Shown piece after piece: positions 8,531 to 17,940 of a stretch of 64,000 nucleotides of DNA. Position 1 is the first letter of the stretch. Each line of letters starts with the position of its first letter. Below the pieces are notes generated by a model. It did no database searches. It saw only the letters and a program-made list of their open reading frames with translations, and was not told the origin of the DNA. Made by a program: the position numbers and the translations under genes. Origin of the DNA: Nodosilinea nodulosa PCC 7104 (GTDB lineage: Bacteria > Cyanobacteriota > Cyanobacteriia > Phormidesmidales > Phormidesmidaceae); the NCBI RefSeq assembly GCF_000309385.1, contig NZ_JH976537.1, positions 2,186,866 to 2,250,865 of the forward strand, read 5' to 3'.

Positions 8531-9148
8531 ATGGAAGAGCTTTTGCTGGATACCCCTACCCCTAGCCTGCTAGCCCTGCCAACCCACGATCTGCGATCGC
8601 CCCTGCTGGATTTGTTTTGTCGCGGAGCCTACCAGGAGGGCGACTTCGTGCTCACCTCCGGCCAGCGCAGCACCTACTACATCAACGGCAAGCTGGTCAC
8701 GCTGCACCCCCAAGGAGCGCTGCTGGTGGGGCGGCTGCTGCTCGATCTGGTGCCCGCCGACACCCTGGCGGTGGCCGGGCTGACTTTGGGGGCCGACCCG
8801 CTGGTAACAGCGGTGAGCCTGGTCGGTGTCTACTGTGAGCGCAATCTGTTTCCGCTGATCATTCGCAAAGAGGCCAAGGGGCACGGCACCCGCGCCTACA
8901 TTGAGGGCGTTACCCTGGCGCCGGGCAGCAGTATAACCGTACTCGAAGACGTAGTCACCACCGGACAGTCGGCCCTGAAAGCCGTCGATCGCCTTCAGGC
9001 AGCTGGGTACCAGGTCAACCAAATTTTGGCCCTGGTCGATCGCCAGCAGGGCGGGGCCGAACTCTACCAGAGCCACAATCTGCCCTTCAAAGCCCTGTTC
9101 ACCATCCAGGATATTCAGGCCCACTGGGCCACCCTCAACCCCGTCTAA
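8531..9148 (+). CDS. pyrE: Orotate phosphoribosyltransferase
   Basis: Joins orotate and PRPP to give OMP in de novo pyrimidine synthesis. 205 residues, the normal length. SGQRSTYYINGK is the orotate-side motif, and ITVLEDVVTTGQSALKAVDRL contains the PRPP-binding loop. Stop TAA overlaps the next gene's ATG (TAATG at 9146-9150), so translation of the methyltransferase is likely coupled. Start ATG 8531; an antisense frame across the gene is a GC-rich shadow. Confidence 0.95.
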   Translation: MEELLLDTPTPSLLALPTHDLRSPLLDLFCRGAYQEGDFVLTSGQRSTYYINGKLVTLHPQGALLVGRLLLDLVPADTLAVAGLTLGADPLVTAVSLVGVYCERNLFPLIIRKEAKGHGTRAYIEGVTLAPGSSITVLEDVVTTGQSALKAVDRLQAAGYQVNQILALVDRQQGGAELYQSHNLPFKALFTIQDIQAHWATLNPV

Positions 9149-9627
9149 TGTCTGCCCTGCCTCGCCCCGCCATCGGCTTTGTGCCAACCCCCGCTGACGC
9201 CTGCTCCGCCATGCTAGAGCTGGCGGAGCTAAAGGCCGCCGACGTGGTCTACGACCTGGGCTGTGGCGACGGTCGCCTGCTCATTCAGGCGGCGGTAGAT
9301 TACGGCGCTAGCGGCGTCGGTATTGATGTGGATGCCCGGCTGCTGGAGGTGGCCCTGGCCCAGGCCCAGGCTGCGGGGGTCAGCGATCGCCTCACCTTTC
9401 GCCAAGAGAACCTGTTTGAATGCGAGATAGCCGCCGCTACCGTCGTATTTATCTACCTGCTGCCCCACCTGAATCTGCGGCTGCGATCGCGCCTGCAAGC
9501 CCAGCTGCGCTCCGGCAGTCGCGTTGTTTCCCACATGTTCGACATGGGCGACTGGCGACCCGACCTTACCCTTCGCCTCCAGCCCTCGGAGGAAGACTCC
9601 GTGCTCTACCTCTGGCGCATTCCCTGA
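9148..9627 (+). CDS. Class I SAM-dependent methyltransferase
   Basis: 159 residues. Motif I is clear (VVYDLGCGDGRLLIQAA), followed by the acidic end of strand 2 (GIDVDARLLEVAL) and the strand-4 region VVFIYLLPHLN. The substrate is unknown; this compact form resembles PrmA-like or lysine methyltransferase-like enzymes found in many bacteria. It overlaps pyrE by one nucleotide and is probably co-translated. The ending (SVLYLWRIP) is a typical final strand, so the protein looks complete. Confidence 0.85.
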   Translation: MSALPRPAIGFVPTPADACSAMLELAELKAADVVYDLGCGDGRLLIQAAVDYGASGVGIDVDARLLEVALAQAQAAGVSDRLTFRQENLFECEIAAATVVFIYLLPHLNLRLRSRLQAQLRSGSRVVSHMFDMGDWRPDLTLRLQPSEEDSVLYLWRIP

Positions 9628-9727
9628 CCTCATGCCCTCACTAAAAAAGGAACGTTCCGACGTTCGAACGCTGGCTCTGCGAAATGTCCTAACCTACCCG
9701 TTGGCGTAGGCCTGCGTAGACGTCTAC

Positions 9728-10786
9728 CTAGCCTATCGCTGGCTTGCGGCCAATCCAGTACTTACTCATGAAGTGGACCTGGTTACCAATGGCCTCAAAG
9801 CCCGCTTCCGACAGCCGCAGGTTGAGGTCGTCGGTGGTGTAGTGGCGGTAGTAGGGCTCGTGGAACATCGCCGTAAAGTTATCCATTGCCACCTCAAACT
9901 CAGGGGAATCGAGCCGCTGAATTGAATCGCACAGAACGACGGTACCGCCCGGCTTTATCACCCGGTACATCTCATTGATGGCATTTTGCCGGGCCACCCC
10001 TGGCAATTCGTGGAACAAAAACACACTCACTACCCCGTCGAAGTAGTTGTCTACAAAGGGCAGGCTTTCGCCGTTGGCCTGAATCAGCTGGGGCAGCACC
10101 CCAGGCTTTGCCGCCAGGGTTTCATTGGCTTTACGCAGGTAAGTTGGGGACAGGTCTACGCCGTACAGCGACACCTTGGGCAGGGCATCGCGCAGCATGC
10201 TGAGGGTGCGCCCCGTGCCGCAGGCTACATCCAGTACCTTAGCGCCAGAGGCTGCACCCACCTCGGCTAGTCCCTGCTTCAGCGGAGCCAGGACTCGGCG
10301 CCGCATGGGGTCAGCGGTGCCGTTAAAGAGAATCTCTACCTGGAGGTCGTAGAGATTTGCCGACATCTCGCTCAGGTAGCCGTTGGTTTGGTGATGAAAA
10401 TTTTGTAGGTAATACTTGGGGTAGCCTGCGGTGTCTATATCGTGGGTAAAGGCGTGGTAGTCGCGGCTATTTAGGCGATTCCAAATATTGGGCAAGTCCA
10501 GGCAGACCAGTGGGTAGAACCGAAAGAAGTCATCCCAGGGATTGTCAAACAGGAGTTCTTTGGGATAAACCCCTGCCTCTGCCTCCTGCCAGTCTAGCTC
10601 CAGCAGGGCGTTCATGCGCCGCTGAAGAAGCTGAAGAGCCTCTAAATCTAAGGGCTTGGTGTGGATATGCTTAGGCGGATTGACAGCCTGCATAACCCGG
10701 GTGCTAACGGTTTTATGGGCTAACCCAAAGTAGCTTTTGCCCTGCTGCAAGGCTTGGTAGGCCAGTTTTGTAATGGTGTCAGGCAT
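9728..10786 (-). CDS. SAM-dependent methyltransferase with long N-terminal extension
   Basis: About 352 residues. The C-terminal half is a UbiE/Methyltransf_11-like domain: motif I VLDVACGTGRTLSML, acidic loop YGVDLSPTYLRKA, QANGESLPF and FDGVVSVFLFHELP, then MYRVIKPGGTVVL. The first ~170 residues (MPDTITKLAYQALQQGK...) have no domain that I recognise but include Trp/Tyr-rich stretches. The substrate is unknown. ATG 10786 is chosen; ATG 10819 would add 11 atypical residues. No evident operon partner; the region 9628-9727 holds a small palindrome (GGAACGTTCC at 9649). Confidence 0.82.
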   Translation of the reverse strand: MPDTITKLAYQALQQGKSYFGLAHKTVSTRVMQAVNPPKHIHTKPLDLEALQLLQRRMNALLELDWQEAEAGVYPKELLFDNPWDDFFRFYPLVCLDLPNIWNRLNSRDYHAFTHDIDTAGYPKYYLQNFHHQTNGYLSEMSANLYDLQVEILFNGTADPMRRRVLAPLKQGLAEVGAASGAKVLDVACGTGRTLSMLRDALPKVSLYGVDLSPTYLRKANETLAAKPGVLPQLIQANGESLPFVDNYFDGVVSVFLFHELPGVARQNAINEMYRVIKPGGTVVLCDSIQRLDSPEFEVAMDNFTAMFHEPYYRHYTTDDLNLRLSEAGFEAIGNQVHFMSKYWIGRKPAIG

Positions 10787-10933
10787 ACAACCAACGGATG
10801 AATTAATTGCTGAGCACAAAATATTGGCTCAATGTGAATGATTGTAACGAAGTTTTGGGCAAAGTGGGATCTGCCCGACGATTGGAAGTCTTGCCCAACG
10901 GGAGATATAGGGGTTTAGCGCGATCGCATCTAG

Positions 10934-12244
10934 CTAGCGATCGCGGCGAATTTGCTGGACAAACTCGTCGATGTCGCTGAGCAATGCGGCCTGGGACAAA
11001 CTGGTTTGCTCGCCAGAGCCCAGCCATTTAACCTGCACCGTGCCCTGGGCCGCTTCGTCGTCACCCACAATTAGGCAGGCGGCGGCGCCGCTGCGATCGG
11101 CCCGCTTAAACTGCTTGCCGAAGGCCGAACCACTGAGGTCTAGCTCCACCGCCAGCCCGTGATGGCGCAGTTTCTGGGCCAGCTGAAGGGCGTTGGCCTC
11201 GGCCAGTTCGCCTCGCGACACCAGGTAGAGGTCAGGGGCGACCGCGCGCGGCTGCTGAAGAGTTTCGAGCAGCAGGGTTAGGCGCTCTAGGCCAATTGCC
11301 CAGCCCACCGCTGGCGTCGCCGCACCGCCCAGTTCCTCAACCAGGCCGTCGTAGCGACCGCCGCCGCACACCGTCGCCTGGGCACCCAAGTCCTGCGACT
11401 GAATCTCAAAGGCCGTGTGGGTGTAGTAGTCGAGTCCCCGCACCAGCCGGGGGTTGAGCTCAAAGGCAATACCCAGGGCGCTGAGCTGGGCCAGGACCCG
11501 ATCGAAGTGGCGCTTTGAGTCTGGCCCCAGATAATCTAAAATGCTGGGCGCGGCGGCGGTAATAGCCTGGGTCTTTTCATCTTTGCTATCGAGAATGCGG
11601 AGCGGGTTCCGGCTGAGGCGATCGCGTGAATCCGCATCCAGATCTGCGGCGAAGGGGCTCAGATAATCCACCAGAGCCTCGCGGTAGCGGGCGCGATCGC
11701 TCCTATCCCCCACCGAATTGAGAAAAAAGGTCAGGTTTTTGAGCCCCAAGGCCTGCAAGATGTCCGTGGCCAGGGCAATCACCTCCACATCGGCGCGGGG
11801 GTCGGCGCTGCCCAGCACCTCGACCCCCAGCTGGTGAAACTGCCGCTGGCGCCCTTTCTGGGGACGCTCGTAGCGAAACATGGGGCCGGTGTACCAGAGC
11901 CGCTGCACGCCGCCCAGAGCATCGAGCCTGTGCTGGACGTAGGCCCGCACCACCCCGGCGGTGCCCTCGGGGCGCAGCGTACAGCCGCGATCGCCCTTAT
12001 CCTTAAAGCTGTACATCTCCTTACCCACCACATCGGTGGCTTCGCCAATTCCCCGCTCAAACAGGGTGGTAGCCTCAAAGGTGGGCGTGCGAATTTCGCG
12101 GTAGGCGGCCCGGCCTAAAATATCGCGCGCCGTAGCCTCCACCCACTGCCAGGTGAGGATGTCGGCCACCTTGAGATCCTGGCCCACAAACTGCGCCTTG
12201 GGCAAGATATCTTCGGTTCCAGGCAGAGATTGAATCGGCTCCAT
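10934..12244 (-). CDS. hisS: Histidyl-tRNA synthetase
   Basis: Class II synthetase of 436 residues that charges tRNA-His. Motif 2 appears as TLRPEGTAGVVRAYVQH and the histidine-specific motif as RLVRGLDYYTHTAFEI; motif 3 is VGWAIGLERLTLLLETL. The C-terminal anticodon-binding domain (about residue 335 onward; APDLYLVSRGE) ends with IDEFVQQIRRDR. Length and order are normal. Start ATG 12244 gives MEPIQSLPGTEDILP, the standard N-terminus. Downstream gene on the same strand: the methyltransferase above. Confidence 0.96.
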   Translation of the reverse strand: MEPIQSLPGTEDILPKAQFVGQDLKVADILTWQWVEATARDILGRAAYREIRTPTFEATTLFERGIGEATDVVGKEMYSFKDKGDRGCTLRPEGTAGVVRAYVQHRLDALGGVQRLWYTGPMFRYERPQKGRQRQFHQLGVEVLGSADPRADVEVIALATDILQALGLKNLTFFLNSVGDRSDRARYREALVDYLSPFAADLDADSRDRLSRNPLRILDSKDEKTQAITAAAPSILDYLGPDSKRHFDRVLAQLSALGIAFELNPRLVRGLDYYTHTAFEIQSQDLGAQATVCGGGRYDGLVEELGGAATPAVGWAIGLERLTLLLETLQQPRAVAPDLYLVSRGELAEANALQLAQKLRHHGLAVELDLSGSAFGKQFKRADRSGAAACLIVGDDEAAQGTVQVKWLGSGEQTSLSQAALLSDIDEFVQQIRRDR

Positions 12245-12316
12245 AGCTGAATGGGGGCTCTCAAGGATAAATACAGGACACCCATCATAACCTGCGGTGA
12301 GCCTGGGACCAGCGCC

Positions 12317-12604
12317 CTAGGCCTCTTGGCCCTCGACCTTGGCCTCTGGCAGCAGGCAGCAGTTGACCTCATCGATGCAGACCTTGCCCGACTGCAATGC
12401 CCAGCGAAACAAAGCCACCCGGTTGCCCGTCGCCGTCTTGGTCAGAATATTGCTGATATGGTTGTCGACGGTGCGTTTGCTGATCTCTAGCTTTTCAGAA
12501 ATTTCCTGGTTGGTTAACCCCGATGCCACTAGCTCAACGATCTGTAGCTCCCGGTCGGAAAGACTTCCCTGGCCGGGCACCGGAGATATATCATCGCTTG
12601 CCAT
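12317..12604 (-). CDS. pedR: Small LuxR-type HTH regulator, PedR-like
   Basis: 95 residues made almost wholly of a GerE/LuxR helix-turn-helix: LSDRELQIVELVASGLTNQEI, SEKLEISKRTVDNHISNIL. The tail has Cys at 76, 82 and 83 (KVCIDEVNCCLLP). In Synechocystis, PedR (ssl0564) is a LuxR-type protein of this size that responds to photosynthetic electron transport through a thioredoxin-sensitive Cys near residue 80. The match in size and tail makes orthology likely but not proven. No receiver domain is present. It is divergent from the DUF4168 gene, which could be a target. Confidence 0.75.
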   Translation of the reverse strand: MASDDISPVPGQGSLSDRELQIVELVASGLTNQEISEKLEISKRTVDNHISNILTKTATGNRVALFRWALQSGKVCIDEVNCCLLPEAKVEGQEA

Positions 12605-12728
12605 GGCGGTCTGTTCCCTTTGTCATTATGTATTTATGCTTATATCTACCCCTACTATAGGCGATCTGGTTTCGGCTGAGCCTCTGGGCAGCATTCTGGG
12701 CTATTTCGCGCTGGGCTACAGGCCGATC

Positions 12729-13193
12729 ATGGCGGCTGTCTATAGGTTGTGGACCTGGCTGACCACGGCATTCGACCGGCGCAGCCGGTGGCGCGGCGGC
12801 CTGATTGGCCTAGGCCTGGGCACCCTGCTTTGGCTGGGGCCTGCGGGGGCGGCGATCGCTGCCCCCGCAGCGTTTGCTCAGGCCGACCCTACGCCACTGA
12901 CGCCCCTCGCCGCCCCCGATGCCAACGACATACCGTCCGAGACGGTCAGCCGTTTTGTCAAGGCCTACATTGCCGTAGTCAAGCTAATTGAGTCGCGCGA
13001 ACTCAGCCTACAGCGGACCGAAACCGAAACCGAGTCGCGGCAAATGCAGCAGGAGATTCAGGCGGCCGCCCTGGAGCTAATTCAAGCCAACGGACTCACG
13101 CTGTCGGCCTACTGGGAATTGCTGGGGTTAGCCAACAGTGACCCTGAGTTTCGCGATCGCGTTCTGGCCCAAGTCGATGAGGCTAACCTCTAG
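12729..13193 (+). CDS. DUF4168-type secreted protein
   Basis: 154 residues from ATG 12729. An N-terminal signal or anchor (GGLIGLGLGTLLWLGPAGAAIAAPAAFAQA) is followed by a helical domain with VSRFVKAYIAVVKLIESRE, TETETESRQMQQEIQAAALELI and LLGLANSDPEFRDRVLAQV, which I recognise as the DUF4168 pattern. Function unknown; exported in cyanobacteria. ATG 12636, in frame, would add 31 residues and overlap the promoter region of the divergent regulator gene. The DNA 5' of the start on the plus strand is non-coding. Confidence 0.78.
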   Translation: MAAVYRLWTWLTTAFDRRSRWRGGLIGLGLGTLLWLGPAGAAIAAPAAFAQADPTPLTPLAAPDANDIPSETVSRFVKAYIAVVKLIESRELSLQRTETETESRQMQQEIQAAALELIQANGLTLSAYWELLGLANSDPEFRDRVLAQVDEANL

Positions 13194-13218
13194 ACCAACC
13201 TCTAGACAGCAGACCCAT

Positions 13219-15138
13219 CTAAGGCTGGACAAACTCCGAAGGGCGTCTAAAGTTTTCTACCGGGACGTTTTCCAGGGCCTTGCGCATAAAGTCCCGCCAG
13301 ACCGGGGCTGCATAGGTTCCCCCGGCAGCGCCAGAGCCCATCGGTGCATAGTTATCGTTACCAATCCACACGGCGGCGGCCAGCTGCGGCACATAACCCA
13401 CAAACCAAACGTCTCGCTGGGAGTCAGTGGTGCCGGTCTTGCCTGCGGCAGGCCGACCAATCTGTGCATTTTTGCCGGTGCCCCGGGCAATCACCCCCTG
13501 CAGCACATCGGTGAGCGAGGCGGCGGCCCACGGGTCGAGCACTAGCTGCGGCTGAGGCGTGTTGTCAAGCAGCACATTACCGCTGCTGTCGCTCACCCGC
13601 ACAATAAATGTAGGCTCAGAGTGCCACCCGTTGTTAGCAAAGGTGGCGTAGGCTCCGGCCATTTCCATCGGCGTCAGATCGACCGCCCCGAGGGGCAGCG
13701 AGGTGACCGGCTGCATTGGGCTCTTAATGCCCAGGGTGCGGCACAGCTCAATCACTTGGTTTACCCCCACCGCCTGCCCCAGCTTCACCGCAGGCACATT
13801 GCGCGACAGCTCCAGGGCCGTGCGAATGGGAATGTTGCCCATAAAGCTGCCATCGTAATTTCTAGGGGTGTAATAGCGATAGCCGTCGGGATAGCTCACC
13901 GGGGTATCGGCGATGCTGCTGTCGGGGGTATATCGTCCGGTTGCAAAGGCTACGTAATAGACAAAGGGCTTAAAGGAAGAGCCTGGCTGCCGATAGGCCT
14001 GCAGAACCCGGTTAAACTGGCTCTCTTGGTAGTTGACCCCGCCTACCATAGCCTTGACAAAGTGCGTGCGGGGGTCAATGGCCACCAGGGCCATCTGGTC
14101 GGCTACCCGTTTGAGCTGCTCATGGTGGCGTTGCACCGTCTCCTCAGCCATGTGCTGCATGTTGAGGTCCACGGTGGTTTGCACCCGCATGCCCCCTTTG
14201 AGCACCGCCTCGTTACCGAAGCGCTGTTTGAGCTCTTCCACCGCCGCCTCAGTAATGTAGGGAGAGATGCTGCTGCGAAATGAGGTGACTTCGCCCAGTA
14301 GGAGGGGAGCATTTCTGGCTTCCGTCTCTTCTTCCGGAGTAATCCAACCCAGCTGGCGCATGCGGTTGAGCACAACGGCCTGACGCTGCTTAGTCGCCTG
14401 GTAGTTATGGAAGGGGCTATAGCTCTCTGGGGCCTGAATCAGCCCTGCCATCATGGCCGCCTCGGGCAGGGTTAAATCCTTGGCCGACTTATTGAAATAG
14501 CTCTGGGCTGCGGTTTCTGCCCCATAGTTATTGTGTCCCCAATACACCTGGTTGAGGTACATCTCCAGAATTTCATCTTTGGTGAAAATCTGCTCGAGGC
14601 GTAAGGCCAGCACCGCCTCCGTCACTTTGCGGCTGACGGCACGCTCGGGAGTCAAAAATAAGTTTTTGACCAGCTGCATGGTGATGGTCGATCCTCCCTC
14701 CACCGTTGACCCGGCCGCTACGTTGGCCAGCAGCGCCCGCCCCACGCTGCTGGGGTTAATGCCATTGTGGGAATAAAAATAGCTGTCTTCCACCGCCAGC
14801 ACGGCCCGCTTTAGGTTGGGAGAGATGTCGTCGAGATCGACAACTTTGCGGTTAGCCTCATCGTGGAGGCTATAGAGCAGGGTGCCGTTGATGTCGTAGA
14901 TGTAGCTGGTTTCGCTGGGCACATAGTTGCGCAGCACTCGCACATCGGGCAGGTTGCGGAAGCTGATTGCCAGCCCCACTAGCCCGCCAGCCATGACAGA
15001 ACTGGCGATCATGGTGGTGCCCAGTAGCGCTGCCGCCGCTACCTGCCCCACGTCTTGCACATACTTGAGTGCGTTGGGCGCTCGGCGCAGGGGCTGAGGC
15101 TGAGATCGACTTTTGCGGCGGATGGTGTTGGATGACAC
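13219..15138 (-). CDS. Bifunctional penicillin-binding protein 1A-type
   Basis: Class A PBP of 639 residues that polymerises glycan strands and cross-links peptides in the periplasm. One N-terminal membrane helix (about 30-55). The GT51 domain has EDSYFYSHNGINPSSVGRAL and GGSTITMQLVKNLFLTPERA. The transpeptidase domain has SSFK (catalytic Ser in GSSFKPFVYY), SRN (ELSRNVPAV) and KTGTT. Start is GTG 15138 (MSSNTIRRKSRSQ). Cyanobacteria carry several class A PBPs, so no specific name is given. Convergent with the DUF4168 gene (25 bp). Confidence 0.93.
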   Translation of the reverse strand: MSSNTIRRKSRSQPQPLRRAPNALKYVQDVGQVAAAALLGTTMIASSVMAGGLVGLAISFRNLPDVRVLRNYVPSETSYIYDINGTLLYSLHDEANRKVVDLDDISPNLKRAVLAVEDSYFYSHNGINPSSVGRALLANVAAGSTVEGGSTITMQLVKNLFLTPERAVSRKVTEAVLALRLEQIFTKDEILEMYLNQVYWGHNNYGAETAAQSYFNKSAKDLTLPEAAMMAGLIQAPESYSPFHNYQATKQRQAVVLNRMRQLGWITPEEETEARNAPLLLGEVTSFRSSISPYITEAAVEELKQRFGNEAVLKGGMRVQTTVDLNMQHMAEETVQRHHEQLKRVADQMALVAIDPRTHFVKAMVGGVNYQESQFNRVLQAYRQPGSSFKPFVYYVAFATGRYTPDSSIADTPVSYPDGYRYYTPRNYDGSFMGNIPIRTALELSRNVPAVKLGQAVGVNQVIELCRTLGIKSPMQPVTSLPLGAVDLTPMEMAGAYATFANNGWHSEPTFIVRVSDSSGNVLLDNTPQPQLVLDPWAAASLTDVLQGVIARGTGKNAQIGRPAAGKTGTTDSQRDVWFVGYVPQLAAAVWIGNDNYAPMGSGAAGGTYAAPVWRDFMRKALENVPVENFRRPSEFVQP

Positions 15139-15509
15139 GTTGGCTATTTATTATAAGGCTGCTAAAGATGACAGGTATGGCATAACAGGGAGGCTGGAGG
15201 CTGCTTTTAAGTAGCTAGGCGCGCGTCGATAGGTAACGGTTAGGCCATTATAATGACCCTCTAGGCAAGTGAACCCTGTCGTTACTGCCCAGTGTGCCAA
15301 ACCAGGTGGTAAAACGGCGATGGTTATAGGCCAGTCCAGGGGACTATCGCGGGCAAGCCTATCCTAGCCTTGCAGATGGTTATAAGGAGGAGCTAAAGAT
15401 CAGTTTTGCCAAAATTCAGGCAGTGGCTTTGGCTTTCTAGCCCCGGGGACCGCTGCAATGCTTGTTTATCTTGCCTGTCTGCCTATCAATTCCGCCCGTA
15501 CTCACTACC
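15139..15509. other. Intergenic between divergent PBP and tyrS
   Basis: About 370 bp holding both promoters. AAGGAGGAG at 15384 is ribosome-binding-site-like, but the frame behind it (up to 15509) gives no recognisable peptide. No T-box-like structure was recognised. Confidence 0.4.
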
Positions 15510-16742
15510 ATGCTTCAGGTCAACCCCACTGTGCCGTCTGCCCAGTTCACCAGTATCTATCGGGGCCTTAGCGAGATTTTTCCCGATCAGCCCGACTCTA
15601 GCGATCCTGACCAAAATTTGGCTCAGCGGCTGCTACAGTGCGATCGCCCGCTGCGGGTCAAGCTGGGCATCGACCCCACGGGGGCGGAGATTCACCTGGG
15701 CCACAGCATTCCGGTGCGCAAGCTGCGCGCTTTTCAGGATGCTGGCCACACTGCGGTACTGATCATCGGTGACTTCACGGCCCGAATTGGCGACCCCACC
15801 GGCAAGTCAGAAGTGCGCCGCCAGCTGACTGAGGCAGATGTCAAAGCCAATGCTGAAACCTACCTTGACCAGGTGCGACCTATTCTCGATTTTGACACGC
15901 CCGGGCGGCTGGAAATTCGCTACAACTCTGAATGGCTGTCGGGTCTGGATTTAGGCAAAATCCTAGAGCTGCTGGGCACCATGACCGTGGGGCAAATGCT
16001 GGCCAAAGAAGGTTTCGCCGAGCGCTATGGCAAAGGCGATCCGGTGTTTCTTCACGAGTTTTTGTACCCTTTGATGCAGGGTTACGACTCTGTGGCCATT
16101 CGATCGGATGTGGAGCTGGGTGGCACAGACCAGAAATTTAATATTGCTGTGGGCCGCGACCTGCAGCGGCACTTTGGGCTCAGACCTCAGTTTGGACTGC
16201 TGATGCCCCTCTTGCTGGGCACTGACGGCAGCCAAAAAATGTCTAAATCCCTCGGCAACTACGTAGGGCTGCAGGACGATCCGCTCAGCATGTATTCGAA
16301 GCTTGAGAAAGTTCCCGATGCGCTGATTGGCGACTATTTTGAGCTGCTTACCCGCTTCGATCTCAGCACTTTGCCGGAAAATCCGCGCGATCGCCAAAAG
16401 CTTTTGGCCTTAGAAGTCACCCGCCAGTTCCATGGGGCGGCGGCGGCACAGCAGGCGCAGCAGGCCGCCATCAACCTGGTGCAGGGAACTGGCGAACCCG
16501 CTGCCGGGGTGCCTGAGTTTTCCCTGGCTGGGGTTAACTTCCCTGCCAAGTTTTTTTACCTGTTAGGGGCAACACACCTCTGTGCCAGCAGCAGCGAAGC
16601 CCGCCGCCAGATCCAGGGAGGGGCCGTTAAGCTAGACGGCGAAAAGGTTAGCGATCCTAACAAAGAGTTCACTAGCCCCGATGAGCTGGTAGGCAAAGTG
16701 GTGCAGGTAGGCAAAAAAAAGTTTGCTCGACTGGTGCTCTAG
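15510..16742 (+). CDS. tyrS: Tyrosyl-tRNA synthetase
   Basis: Class I synthetase of about 410 residues. The HIGH-type motif is HLGH ([13 protein letters not shown]), the second signature is KMSKS ([12 protein letters not shown]), and the tyrosine-binding loop [13 protein letters not shown] is present. A C-terminal S4-type RNA-binding domain follows ([21 protein letters not shown]). ATG 15510 ([15 protein letters not shown]) is taken as start; the frame is open 16 codons further upstream, but that part is atypical. Convergent with the linker gene, 32 bp apart. Confidence 0.95.
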   Translation: MLQVNPTVPSAQFTSIYRGLSEIFPDQPDSSDPDQNLAQRLLQCDRPLRVKLGIDPTGAEIHLGHSIPVRKLRAFQDAGHTAVLIIGDFTARIGDPTGKSEVRRQLTEADVKANAETYLDQVRPILDFDTPGRLEIRYNSEWLSGLDLGKILELLGTMTVGQMLAKEGFAERYGKGDPVFLHEFLYPLMQGYDSVAIRSDVELGGTDQKFNIAVGRDLQRHFGLRPQFGLLMPLLLGTDGSQKMSKSLGNYVGLQDDPLSMYSKLEKVPDALIGDYFELLTRFDLSTLPENPRDRQKLLALEVTRQFHGAAAAQQAQQAAINLVQGTGEPAAGVPEFSLAGVNFPAKFFYLLGATHLCASSSEARRQIQGGAVKLDGEKVSDPNKEFTSPDELVGKVVQVGKKKFARLVL

Positions 16743-16774
16743 CCGAGGGCCATAGGGCAATGCCGGATGTCGCG

Positions 16775-17518
16775 CTAGTGGGCAGGCTGCATCAGAAGAT
16801 GGCGCAGCTTGTCGCGATCGGCAGCGGACAGGGTAGAGGCAAATTTTTCTAAATCCTGCGGTCCCATGGTGCTGAGCACCTGATGCAGAGCCTCCAGCCC
16901 GGGGGTAGTTGCTGAAGTGGGGCCAGAGGTCTGAGCAGCGGGTAGACCACAGCTGCCGCCGTCACAGTTGAGGCGCAGATCGTGCCAGGTCATTGTTGGT
17001 ACAATCCAGCCCCGTCGACCATGCAGTTCGTGGAGCAGAATATCAGTTTCCAAAAAGGTCTTGGGGGAGGGATAGCTTTCTTCGCTCCAGGCGTGAGGCA
17101 CGGTAAAGCAGCCAAAATGCCTCAGATAGTCTTCTGAATCGAGCAGGGCGGTAATCATGGCCTTTACCCCGTGACGCATAAGAATGTCGCAGTAGTGGCG
17201 CATTTCTGTCTGTCCACCGGGGGCGCGACCAATAAAGTGCTTAAAACAAAGCTCAATAAATTTAGGATTTGAGGAGTTGTAGTAAAACTCATTGAGATAT
17301 ACCTCGGAGTGGCCCAACTCTCTCAAAAACCGCTTGACGCCAATTTTATTTCTTAAAAATTCTGCCTCACTTTTCGCCAGCTGCTTGCGCTCAAATCCAT
17401 AGGGTTGTCGTTCTAAGACCTGAGCATAGATCTGACACAGGGCAGCCTGGCGCTCTTCCCCCGGAGACTGCCGACTGACTGTAATTTCTTTAACTGAGAA
17501 CTCGTCTATAGACGTCAT
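16775..17518 (-). CDS. Phycobilisome linker-domain protein
   Basis: 247 residues with one PBS-linker (PF00427-type) domain at about residues 18-150: RQAALCQIYAQVLERQPYGF, IGVKRFLRELGHSEVYLNEFY, FIELCFKHFIGRAP, ITALLDSEDYLRHFGCFTVPH. Linkers of this type join phycobiliprotein hexamers in rods or the core. The C-terminal ~95 residues are unlike the CpcD or CpcG tails that I know, with a CDGGSC pair and a short helix. AGGAAGG precedes ATG 17518. It stands alone, away from any cpc or apc operon, so it may be a specialised or stress linker (inference). Confidence 0.85.
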   Translation of the reverse strand: MTSIDEFSVKEITVSRQSPGEERQAALCQIYAQVLERQPYGFERKQLAKSEAEFLRNKIGVKRFLRELGHSEVYLNEFYYNSSNPKFIELCFKHFIGRAPGGQTEMRHYCDILMRHGVKAMITALLDSEDYLRHFGCFTVPHAWSEESYPSPKTFLETDILLHELHGRRGWIVPTMTWHDLRLNCDGGSCGLPAAQTSGPTSATTPGLEALHQVLSTMGPQDLEKFASTLSAADRDKLRHLLMQPAH

Positions 17519-17940
17519 GGCAAACCTTCCTGCAAAAGAAAATATCAGCCATCCTGTGGCTTATGCTCAGGCTGCCCAGAGACAAATTCCGGTCTGTGAT
17601 TTTGATGTTTTTCTTAACTAAAACAGCGGCATCTCTCTCCTGCCATGGTCGGATCCAATCGATGCCTAAGATTGTAGAAACAACGGTTCAGTTAAGAGCA
17701 CAACGGGTCAGAACAGAGGGGGTTTTACCCCAGACAAGACGGTTTTAGTCGGTATAGCGCCATCCTGGGGAAACCTCGCCAGCTATGTTGGATATCCTCA
17801 GCCGTGCCTAAGTGCAGAAAACTCCCGTGATTGGTTCGCACCTCTTGATGGCCGGGCGCGATCGCGCAGCAGCAGCCAGAATCTTCCCCTCCCCTAGCTC
17901 CGAAGCCTTTAATTCCAGGAGCGATTAACCCTGACGCTCT
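17519..17940. other. Intergenic, no gene seen
   Basis: About 420 bp upstream of the linker gene and downstream of rph (both minus strand). Short frames only. GGGGGTTTTACCCC near 17728 is a small hairpin without a T-run. Probably the linker promoter region. Confidence 0.4.

Noticed and set aside
8570..9187. 205-codon frame antisense to pyrE
   Set aside because: Shadow; pyrE is complete with all motifs.
9649..9658. Palindrome GGAACGTTCC as a LexA-like site
   Set aside because: Located downstream of a gene, not in a clear promoter, and does not match a known cyanobacterial LexA site.
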